From the NCBI GenBank assembly GCA_018881555.1, contig JACAXG010000014.1:9427972-9491971 (forward strand): DNA of 64,000 bases, read 5' to 3'. How positions within the stretch are numbered: the stretch's first letter is position 1; each line of letters opens with the position of its first letter. This document shows, piece after piece, positions 45,090 to 55,500 of this stretch. The stretch comes from Amblyornis subalaris (taxonomy: Eukaryota > Chordata > Aves > Passeriformes > Ptilonorhynchidae). The notes under the pieces are model-generated. The model did not search any database. It saw only the letters and a list, made by a program, of their open reading frames with translations, and was not told the DNA's origin. The position numbers and the translations under genes were made by a program.

Positions 45090-46320
45090 CCCCAGCCCGT
45101 GTCTTGCTTGCAGTCCAAGCCCTGCATTCCCTCCAGGCAGGTTCTCCACTGAGCCCCTGAGGTGCTCCAAATTTCATGAAGGTTGTCAAGATGCAACAAG
45201 AAGTTTTGGATGAGGCTAACCAAAAGCTACAGCTGGTGCAGGAAAAGCTCAAGCTGATGAAACAGGTCCTAACCCACTAGAGGCAGGTCAAGACTGGAGA
45301 CAGCTCTGCTGGCCCAGGTTCAGTCCAGTTGTCCGCAGGGCACAGGCTCAGCCCCGCTGGTTCCGCTGGCCGTGACCTCTGGCAGGACAGCTCTACTGGA
45401 GCAATGTGCGTCAGGCCAACCATGTGGGAGCTGCTCTCCATTCACCTGGTCGTTGAGCCACACACAGGCCGCTCCAGTNGAGGTCCAGCCACAGCAGAAT
45501 CCTTGGGAAGGGCTGCCCTTGGTCACAGCGGCCACTGGAGCACATCGGCACAGCCTGAGTCCCTCCCAGTGCATATGAGGCGTCCTGCCGCTCTCCAGAC
45601 GGCTACATTTGAGAGCTCCCACGCCCATCTTCAGTGGTCATCAGACAGCCAGCACACCTTGGAACAGCTTCAGCCACTTGTCCCCGTGGTCTCAGGATCA
45701 GTGTGATCAGCAGTCTGAGCAGGATTCGGATCCCTGACAACATGCGGTGTCTGCAGGCAAGGGGCGGCATGGGCGGTTCTGCTCCGCGGGTCACAGCTGA
45801 ACATGTGATGTGTGGCACAGCTCTGGACGAAGGGCCCAGCACCACTCTGTGCCTGAAGGCACACCATGGCCGCATGTTCTTCACCTGCTGTCCTGTGGCA
45901 TCACCACCACAGAGCCCAGCTCTGGCCTCCAGGCAGTGGTGGGATCATCTCCTGCACATCCCAGGCAGGTGGGACTCCCCAGGTCACAGCAGGCAGCCCC
46001 TGCCACAAGGTCGGCTCACCAGGGAGACCATCTCCAAGATCTTCACAGGTGCCTTCAGCTGGCACGACTCCTGCAGACCCTCTCCTGCAGGGGGTCCTGC
46101 TGCTCCTGGTCCCTGTCCCAAGACATCATCCAGCTGAGCAATCCCTGTCGCATTTTGGATTCACCCAGATGCCCGCTGTGGCATCGGGCACCAAACGAGA
46201 CAAAGTACCATGTTTCAGCCTACATCCCCTCCAAGATCCTGCAGGTGGGAGCCTTTTCCACAGGAATCACCATCCAAAGGACCATGACTGCTCCATCCCA
46301 GGATAACCCAAATGCCGGGA
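45090..46320 (+). pseudogene. Degraded coding-like patch of unknown origin
   Basis: An open segment at 45177-45281 encodes a heptad-rich peptide beginning MKVVKMQQEVLDEANQKL and ending at TAG. Its V-x-x-MQ-x-x-L pattern recalls the entry to the coiled-coil stalk of dynein heavy chains. Further right, other frames stay open with protein-like text, such as RIRIPDNMRCLQ near 45727 and KYHVSAYIPSKILQVG near 46206, but frame changes and stops separate them. This could be a decayed gene or pieces of a fast-evolving one; chance open frames in GC-rich DNA are also possible. The dynein idea is a weak inference. Confidence 0.25.
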
Positions 46321-46340
46321 GAGCCCCGGTGCCAAGGACT

Positions 46341-46611
46341 CTTTATAGCTCTTGGTGGGGTGTGGTTGTCTCTGATTGGCTGGGACAGCTGGCAGGCAGC
46401 GGCTCCTGATTGGCTCATCACAGTTCCCCTCATGCTGTGATTGGTGGGTTGCTGCTGTGAGGGGTGAGGCAGCAGCAGAGCCAAGTGGCAGCACGTGATT
46501 GGCCAGGCCTGGGTATTGCTTGGCTGTGATTGGTGGAGGCAGCACAAGGGAGGCAGGGCCAGGTGGCAGAGCAGGATTGGCCGGTTGGCCGAGCTGCTGT
46601 GCAAAGATTGG
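46341..46611 (-). promoter_or_regulatory. Array of seven CCAAT boxes plus TATA box, minus-strand orientation
   Basis: GATTGG, the reverse complement of CCAATC, begins at 46374, 46408, 46439, 46497, 46528, 46575 and 46606. The gaps are 34, 31, 58, 31, 47 and 31 bp. On the minus strand the last box is followed about 30 bp later by CTATAAAG (46341-46348). Closely spaced CCAAT boxes about 31-33 bp apart are typical NF-Y promoters of cell-cycle and histone genes. A CACGTG E-box (46492-46497) overlaps the fourth box. A transcript would start near 46315 and run left, but I recognise no product there. Confidence 0.6.
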
Positions 46612-46619
46612 CTGGGGCC

Positions 46620-48690
46620 GGGATCCCTGCAGGGCCCATGCACTGAGCTGTGCCTGGCCTCAGCCCTGGTGCGAGGGCCGGCCTGGCACTGTGGACACCA
46701 GAGCACACCCAGGGCATGGGGTGGCAGGGCTGGCCAGAGCCCCTAGTACCCAGCCACAAGGGGATAGAGATGGGGCACAGATACACTAGGGCAGCTAGGG
46801 GTGAGGGGGTGGGGTTTTGCCCTCTCCATCACCGGTGGCTGCAGGGTCTGAGGGCAGCCGAGTGAGGATCAGGAGCTGTGGGTCCCTCGGACCTGCCTTC
46901 TCCTCACCCCTGGCTGCTCCATGCACATCACCAGCATGTCCATCTGGGAGCAGCCTCCACTTTTACCCCACAGCCCAAACCAAAGTGGACCCTGTAACCC
47001 ATGACGTTCAGGCTGTAGGACAGGTCCTTCTCTGAAATGGGGCAGTAAGGCCACTGCTCCCCCAAAATCTNCACCCCACCAGGGCCTCACATCAGCTGTG
47101 TGTGCAGGGTCCCCACATTCCAGTGACACCTGGAGCCAGCTCTCGTCTATGCAGCTGCAGAAACTTATTTGAATATTTTGCCTTGCAAATCTACAAGTAC
47201 CAGCTTGAATCTTGCACCATTGGAGCCCATCCCATCAGATCCCATCCCATCGAGATGCAGGAGTCGTGCATGGGGCAGCTGTGGTGAGGACACGAGGACA
47301 TGGATGTGTGTCCCAGCAGTGCACGACAAGGCCCCACCCAGCAGCACGGTGACACTCAGCAGCACTGTTTGCCACTCCCATGATGTCACATCCTTGGGAG
47401 AACCGGATAACCAAACCTAGCACTGCCTTCAGCCCAGCACCCAGGCAGGGCTGGACAGGGCCTGCGAATCAAGGCAGTAAATCTGATAAGCTATCAGCCA
47501 GCACCACGATTAGTTAGATAATTAAGAACAAGAAGCCAGATTTTGTGCTTATTTGCCACTGGTGTAAGCAGAGTAAGTGACCTGGCTGCTCTCAGGGATC
47601 AGGACGAGGTGTGACCCTCACAGCCAGTGCATTAAATGCACATCAGTTCCTCTTTTTTTGACAAAGAAAGTAAAATAGGAATCATATCCCAGCATGTGAA
47701 CACTGACTGCCGGGATAGCAGCGTGAGAGGAGAAAACAAGACCATCTGGTGAGGCTTTAGCACAGCCCGGATCAGCAGGGAAAGGGGACTCCCCAGAGAC
47801 ACGGTGAGGGACTGGGAGCACAGATACAAAGCAGGTTCCTGCAAACAGGAGTCCACACCTGGCAGAGCAGGCCGAGCTTTCCCGAGCGCCAACACCCTGG
47901 AGGAGGGAGGAAAANTGAGTTGGAGGAAGGTTAGGAGAAAAGCAAAAGCTTAGGCTGTTACAGCATTTTTGGTTTTAGAGTGGACAGACAAACCTCAGCT
48001 TGTCTCTCTGGGGTCCCACGANCAAACCTCGAGCTTGGCACCCAAGAAGTTGCTGGGTGACCATTGTAGGCTGGAGTATCCCTCAAGGACCAGTTCTGGC
48101 TGAATCCAATCCCTGATGACACTGCCTCCTGCCCCACTGCCAGCAACACTCACACAAGCCCCACAGGAGGGATGGCACTTGCATGGCCTAAGACCTCCCC
48201 ACCCCACAACCAGGGGTCACTCACCCACAGCAGACCCTGCAAGGACTTTTGGCATGGGTTTCTCATCTCCACTACACAAGCCAAACAATTCTCAAACGAA
48301 TTTGATTGCAGAGACAGGAGAATCACTGAGCAGCCCATACCCAGGCACCCTCAGCCACTATTCCTGTTAGTTTCCCAGCCCAACCCCTTCCTACCCCTTG
48401 CCAAGGGCAGCCAGAGCATGCGGGATCATGCAGAGGCCATGCTGGGGACTACAGTGCCCTCCACAGGAATACAGCCATGGAAACACACTGCCTCCCCTAC
48501 CCCAACAGCAGCTGGGGCACAGCAGAGCCCCCACACCCTCCCCCTCAACACCCTGCACCCTTCTACCCTCTCTCTCTTCTCAGCCCAAGTCCAAAGCAAA
48601 GAAAGAAAGGAGAGAAAGAAGGGAAGAAAGAAATAAAAAACTAAAATAAATGAAAACTAAAACAAAAAGCAGCAGTTGGGAGGCAGCCTT
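46620..48690. other. Intergenic DNA between the CCAAT array and the PTMA 3' end
   Basis: No gene was recognised. A short direct repeat of cccatcc units occurs near 47227-47254, paired GATA sites at 47485-47496, and a purine-rich tract (aaagaaagaaagg and similar) at 48597-48650, just beyond the PTMA poly(A) site. Confidence 0.6.
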
Positions 48691-48699
48691 GTTAGGACA

Positions 48700-49513
48700 A
48701 CTCAGCAAAATAAAATTCCGGTTTATTGTTGGACAACATTGTTTCACACATACATCAAACAGGCCAAAAAAAAAGAAAAAAAATAAAAATAAACAGCAAC
48801 TTCATAGACAGAAAAAAAAAAAAGAAAACCTTTTTATCTTTGGCCTTGCCACCTCATACAAACCACGATCTATGGTACAGCTAAAGTACATACACAAAAA
48901 AAGTTACTGGAATGCTCAGAATAAGATTGTAAATTTTTTTTTTTTTGCATTTTTGTCTTTTTTTAATTTTTTTTTTTACAAGGTTTTGTTTTATTCTCCT
49001 TTGAGATAATGGTTTGGGCCTGGTCACACCACAAGTAAAGTCAGAGATAGGTAACAAGAGAGATATACACTTCAAAGCCCCCCTTTTGGTCAATCCGAGA
49101 TCACTTAAAAATGGCGGACCTCCTAACAATATGTACAAAAATATAAAATGTAAATAAAAAATACAAACAAATTCTCCTTTAAAGTACTTTTAAGAAAGAA
49201 AGCAGGGCCTTGAAGTTTTGGTGCTTGGGGGGGAGGGAGTCTGTGGGGGAAGGGGGGTTTTTCTCTCCCCGCTAACGGGCGAATCATTTTCATGTTCGTT
49301 GAGTGGCAGCGCCGCACCGGGGGGGCGGGGACNGGGTTCACTCTACTTGGTGAGGATGACCACGGCGGAGGGGGGAGGAAGGGGGTGTGTGTGGGACAGG
49401 GGGCTGCAACAGGAGTCCCAAGGGGGGACCCAAGGGTGAAGAGGATGCGCTGGCCTTTTTTGTTGGTTTATTTTCCTCCTTATTTAAAAAAAAAAATAAT
49501 AATAATTTGCTGC
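48700..49513 (-). other. PTMA: PTMA 3' UTR
   Basis: On the minus strand the UTR follows TAG at 49514 and ends after AATAAA (plus-strand 48722-48727), giving about 810 nt. It is rich in A and T homopolymers. It contains a Pumilio-type element TGTACATA (49130-49137, read on minus) and a segment GTGGTTTGTATGAGGTGG (48849-48866, minus) that resembles human miR-1244, which is annotated within the human PTMA 3' region. An AAAATGGCGG word at 49107-49116 (plus strand) is YY1-like. Confidence 0.8.
48722..48727 (-). terminator. PTMA: PTMA poly(A) signal AATAAA
   Basis: TTTATT on the plus strand reads AATAAA on the minus strand and is followed by CCGGAATTTTATTTTG. Cleavage is expected near 48700. It is the canonical signal nearest the end of the AT-rich UTR. 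Confidence 0.75.
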
Positions 49514-49561
49514 CTAGTCATCTTCATCGGTTTTCTGCTTCTTGGGATCGACGTCGTCATC
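49514..49561 (-). CDS. PTMA: PTMA coding exon 5 and stop
   Basis: Forty-eight bases encode DDDVDPKKQKTDEDD and TAG. The exon carries the basic nuclear-localisation motif and the DDVD caspase site. The acceptor is tcccctcag. Proline follows DDVD where human has threonine, from memory. Confidence 0.97.
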   Translation of the reverse strand, partial: DDDVDPKKQKTDEDD

Positions 49562-52500
49562 CTGAGGGGAAAGCAAAGCCATCAGGAAAGGGGTTGAGGA
49601 ATGGGGCTGCCAAGAGCCACACCAAGGCAGCGAGTGAGGCAGAGGAGGGTTTTGAGTCCCTCTCCTGCCTCAGGGACAAGGTCAGAGTAACACAGGTGTT
49701 TCCCCCCTCAGACAAAATCCTCTCTCCTCAGGGAGCCCCTGAGTGCCCCNACCCAGGCCTGCCATGAGCACTGCAGGGCTCCCCAGCCCAGGGCCAGGGC
49801 TCCAGTCAGCAGGAGCATAGACACCTCCCTAACCAGGCCAGCGTATAAACGGAATTGGGCTGTGTCCCTGGAGAGGCACAGGGAGCACAGAGGCAGAGCA
49901 TCTCAACCCCAGAACTGGGCCCAGCCTGGCCCCCCTGACACCCTCCAAAGCCCTCTGGGGACACGTGTGGCTCTGAGGGGTTGCCTGCTCTTCCTACCTC
50001 ATCATCCTCAGCTGCCCGTTTGCCTGTGGCTCCCTCAGCTTCGTCGTCATCATCACCGTCCTCTTCCTCACCTGCATGGAGGACACAAAGGGAAGAAACA
50101 TGAGATCCTCTGGGAGAGTTCCAGTACCACACACTGCCCAATCCTGGCTCAGCCCCACACTGCGATGCCATGTCCCATCTCCCTAGCTGNCACAGCCCCT
50201 GCTCAGGGCAACAGGTGACACAGGAGATGGTGGCTTTCTGGGCATCTCCCAACTGACCTGACCCACCAAAGGGGAAATAAGGATTGGCAGCATCGAGTAT
50301 GGCTCACACTGCATTTGTAACACAGGCAATGGGAAGCAAAACCATCACCTACCACAAGCACTCAAATCACAGCAAAAATGGTAAAAAAAAAAGAGAGGAA
50401 AAAACTCTTTTCTAGTGGCTGCTCTGCCTAACCACTCCAGATTACTTCTGCTTCCCTTCGCAGCTATTAGTCCATCTTTAATGAGTTAAGAGAGCCAGAA
50501 CGCATTAGTTCTGAGTCAGAACACTTTCTAATTATCAGAACAGCAAACAAATGCTTCCAACTTATCTTACAGCCAGCCAGGAGGATGAGCAGCGAGCTCT
50601 GGGCTTTGACCCACTTTGAGCTCAAATAGGCCAGTGGATCAGAACNACTGAGTCAATCACCTTCGGCCACTTTTGGAGGCTCAGGGGCAAGACCAGAGGC
50701 AGAACAGCTTCTCAGCTGCCGAGACGAGTCTCTTGTGTAACAGGAGACCCTACTAAAACTTAGGGAGTTAACGCCAGTAAGCTGGCTTTAAACCACCGCC
50801 ACGAGCCACACGTATGGACAGCCAGGGGGATTAAGGTCAGCCCATCCTCCCTTCCCCTCTCCTCTCCCGGCGTGTGCCCAGCTGCAGCATGGCCCATGCA
50901 GCAGGAAGGGCCAAGATTAGCTCCCAGTGATGGATCAACACCCCGGCAGCCATCACATGCACCGTGCTGGCCAGCAGGTCAGGTGACAGTGCCAAGCTGA
51001 TTGGGAGCATTTTTAGTTCTTTGAGCTGCTTTAAGCAAAGCAAATAATGAGATGGGATGGAGAGATGGGAGAGGAAAATATACCCTCGAGCTCTCCTCTC
51101 CTGTCAAACTCTGGGAGTTTGGCTGCAAGTCTTGGCTAAAAGAGCTGATGCAAGCTGGACTTGCTGCCTTTAAATCTCTCTCCTGCAGTGCTCAGGTGCA
51201 GCTCTCAGGCAGGGATCGCCCGAGGGCAGCAAGCACGGACAGAGCCTGTGCCAGCGGTCAGAGCCCGTGCCGGATCCCCACAAGGCATCAGTGTCTCCAG
51301 GCACCGCGTGCCAAATCGTGCCTGCGCTCAGCGAGCTGGGAAGAGCAGGGCTGGCANTGCGGGACCAAAGCTCCCTGGGCTTGTCACAGCAGTATCCAAG
51401 CAACACTTCCACCCCACACAAGCGCCTGCAGCACACGCATCCTCCCTGCTCCTGCCCAAGGAGAGCAGGGAGAGGCAAGTATTCCTCATCTCTTCCACCC
51501 CAAAGCAGGGTTGGGGGTAAATGGGCTCAGGACAGCCCATAGCAGCACTGCACCTGTCCTCAGAGGTTCAAACCATTAAGTATGAAGAGGGTCACAATTC
51601 CCAGTTTTTCCTAGAAGGGCACAGCAGGCTGCTGAGAGAGTGCTACCCCAAAGGAAGTGGCCTTCCCTACTCACACTATCTGAATAGACACTGATCTAAT
51701 GGTCATTAGATTTCCAGCTCTGTCCCTATCTCCCAAAACTAACCATCAGGTTAGTAGGTCAGCACATAAACCAAAACTTCACAAGGGATTAACCTAGTAA
51801 CAGATAATCAAGGGCCCTGAGTTCATTTCAGCATAACACAAAATGGTTTTCTCCCAGCCTTAACAAGTGATAAAAATAAACAATGTTATTCATCCAAGTA
51901 GATCTTGGGAAAAAAAATAATAGCAGGGAGGGTGAGAAGTGATTCGGCAAGTCACTGCTGGATTTCTGGTCGCTGCTGCCAAAACCCACTTCCAGGCTGT
52001 CTCAGGTCAGGAAGCAGGGAAGGGCAGGGAGATACGGGACACTGCAGACAGAGAAGGTTCAAAGCAAGCCTATCTACTCCAGCTGGAGGAGCAGGGGAGA
52101 GCCACAGGTCCCTCTGCCCATTTCCACATGGCATCCCTGGANAAGGGCCAAGAGAGGGTGCTACATGAGCCTCTCAGCATGCTGCTCCATGAACGAGGAT
52201 GGTGACCCCCCCCCTCTGTGCCTGGGCCAAGACACAGCCACCCAGGGCTGTCCCTGTNCCACTGGCCAGCACTCGCGTCTGCAGCAGCTGCTGTGATCAC
52301 AGGAGTCAAGGGCAGATTTTACTACTNGCACGGAAGGGCTAATGCGCTTATTCAGCGCCACGGTACGGTGCCGTCTGGCCACAGGGAGGGAGGAAGGAAT
52401 CTGTCCTCAACCTGCTGGAAGGGATTCAAGGCTGACTTCNCTACCAGGAGCAGTAGCCTGGGCAAGCAAGGAAGGAGCGAGCCTGGCTGGCGGGAGCTCC

Positions 52501-55500
52501 CCGGCCACAGCCGCAAGGGGGAGATGCTGCTCTCCGCTTGCTCTGCTTCCCGGGAGCCTCCTGTCCAGGGCAGGACACCGCCGTGGGATGGGGGCAGGGG
52601 GAACAAAGAAAGTTACCATCACCCTCTTCCTCCTCGTCCTCTTCCTCGCCACCTTCCTCCTCCTCTTCGTCTACTTCATTGTCAGCCTCCTGCTCTCCGT
52701 TTTCCTCATTCTCCTTGGCAAGACAAAACATCACTTAAAAAAATGCACTGGGGAAGGGAGAAGGGGGTAGAGACGTTCAGCACAAGCGTGCATTCCCACC
52801 TTTCCTGCCGAAAGCAAAGCACCAGCCCACCAGAGCCCCAGGTGCACATCCTGCTTCCTGCCTGCCTCCACACGACCCAGACAGCCCAGGCACGAAGGAT
52901 CAAGCCTACAGTAACTTGGGGATGCAGCTTTGACACAAAGACTGCAAAGGCTCTTGTGACACATTGAAATGTGGCACGGTAAATTTCCCCCAGCATGCTA
53001 AAAATAGGAAGCCAACCNGTTTACTTGTACATGGTGTTTCCCCGCTCAACTGGTTGTAACATTGTAAATCCTAGTNGGTTTTTTGATTTTTTTTCCTCTT
53101 TATCCCTGTCTAGGGAACAGGTGACACTGGACAGCCTCCCATGGCTGTCAGGGAGGGAATCCAAGCCCAGCCCTTTTCTTCTGTACACACATGAACTGCC
53201 CACAGGCTGGGAGTGTCTGTGTAACGTGAAGCACCAAAGNCTGGAGGACTCTGCAGGGCTCAATGCTGCCATTTAGAGGGGTCCCCTCTCAGCAGGGCTA
53301 GGGACAAGTTTGCAGCAAANGCAAGAAGAGAGAGGAAAATGAAAAGGCATTGGTGTAAGGACTGCTTCTCCTTGCAGATTGCAGCCATACTCACAGCGTT
53401 GCCGTTAGCCGGTGCATCTCTGCCATTTTCTGTTTCTTCAACAACTTCCTTCTTCTCTTTTAGATCCTGGAAGGAGCAGAAAAGCAGAGAAGTCACCCCG
53501 ATTCCAGGTGTCTGGGTCAGAGAAGTTGCAGATCAGGTGTGAAAAACACAGTCTGAGAGCNAGAGCAGGAGCTGGTTTCTCTTCACACAGATTTGTTCTG
53601 TGATTTGGTCGCCACGTTCTGGCTCCTCCTTGGGAACGGGAAAACATGGGGGCGAATCTCAATCCGAGTCAGCCTTGCCAGAGAGCAGCCATCTAAAAAA
53701 GAGACTGCTCTGTTTCACCTCTGAGCTCCCAAACAGACAGANCTGGCCGCCTGCATATGCTCAACAGCAGCAGAGCTGGCTGANTGCCCATCTTAGCACA
53801 GTCCACGCAAGCTCCTGCAATGCCATGGAGAGCCAGCAGCCCTGTCCAAAGGATGGGCTCTGCTTCCCCGGGGCTGCGGACGTCCACAGCCGCTCGGTCC
53901 CTTCCCAGCAGGAACAAATCCCAGGGACTCATTTAGCAGAGGTTGTGGTCTCTGCCCTGCCTGGGGAAAATCATACAGCAAATATTACATGCCTGGTCTT
54001 TCTTGCAGCAGCAGAGAGGAGGCTCCAGCATCCAGCTTGCAGCTTTAAGTGTAACAGGATGGGGTGGGGGAAGAAGTCTATTTTTACACTGCTCCCTCCA
54101 AGAGCTGTGCCTGGCTAGTTTGGTTCAAACCTCCACCGCGAGCAGAGCGAGAGGAGAGCGGGAGCTTGTGTGTTTTTGCTATTGATCACTGTCAAAATGT
54201 CATGCCAAGTCGCTCAGCAAACAGGCTGAGAGGATCCAACTTTATGTTCCCGCATAAAGAACACTTGGATTTAACACTGGCATCTCTGCTTGCATCCTCC
54301 TCCCCTTCTGTTCCTCCATCAGCTGGAGCGAGATCCTTCAGCACAAGAAGAGCTATCCCAGCCAAGGAAAGCAGGGAGGCCCCTCCCCAAGGCCAGCAGC
54401 ACAGCCACAGCCGGCTTCGGCAGCGACCACGAGGTGTTTAAAAGTTGCTGGAAGCTCCTGCTCTGCTGCAGCGGCTTCTCCCCCTCCCGCCTGCCCTTTG
54501 TGGCTGCCGCACCGCCCACTGAGAGCAAGCAGGCACTTTCACTCCCGCGGAGCCACTGCCTCGTGGGAACACGGCAGGGAAGAGCANGGCCCTGGCCCTG
54601 CTAGCATGACCACTGCTCCGTTCTGGGAGGGTTTNTACTGCCCTGCAGGCTGCTCAGGGAAGCCAGCAGGTGTTTTAGACCACCAGGTCACTTAAACACA
54701 CAGATACTGCTACCAGAGGCACCCAGGCTGCCAGTGCACTGAGGAAAGACTTTCTCTGGAAGCTTTGAGGGCCAACACCTGTTGATCGAACCTCACCTAA
54801 GCAAACCAACCCAGGAGTCTGGGGTAAAACAAACACACAAGCTCCCTCCTCCTTTTACTGCTCACACACAAAACCTAGGCTGCCTATTCCACACTGCCCA
54901 GTTCCACCACAGTTTTACACTGTCAGTGGCTGCCACTGCCCTGTTCCCTGGAGACTGATCACAACCATTTGGCCTCTCGTGCATCATTGCGCTGCAGCTG
55001 CTGCCTCACACCAGGCACATGGGCACGAGGGCTACAAAGCAGTTCCCAAGTTAAACAGAGCAAGTCAAGCAGTCAGAATTTCCACACCTCACTCTNCCCG
55101 ACCGTACATTTTAAAAGGAGTTGTTCACAAAATGCAAGCAATTCTCCTGGTGAAGGAACAACTCATTCTTGGGCATTTTAGCTGGACAGATCTCCAGCCC
55201 TGCTCTCAGCTTAACCACCACCACGATGCCAGGTCATGAAGTTTGTGCTAGCAACAGGGTTGCAGAGAGCATCACAGATTCTCCCTTTCCCAGTCCAACA
55301 CAAACAGATGTGCACAGGAGCCTCCAGACCAGGAGCCGGTGCAGCAGCAGGGCTCCTCCAGCGCCAAGGCTGGGACACAGCCTCTAATTATAGGTGTGTC
55401 AGGGCTGTTTGTCTATGGAATGAATAGCAGCGGTGTCAAGTCACATACCACGGGCCCGGAAAGCTTTACCTTCTCAGCGGCCCTGCTCTCGGCAGGATCC

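Noticed and set aside
44315..45160. 281-codon plus-strand frame
   Set aside because: It is the longest frame in the window, but low-complexity Ser/Pro/Gln content and absence of any family motif make chance more likely. It would deserve a codon-conservation test.
46215..46706. Histone gene downstream of the CCAAT/TATA array
   Set aside because: The promoter layout suggested a replication-dependent histone, but no H1, H2A, H2B, H3 or H4 sequence appears on the minus strand to its left.
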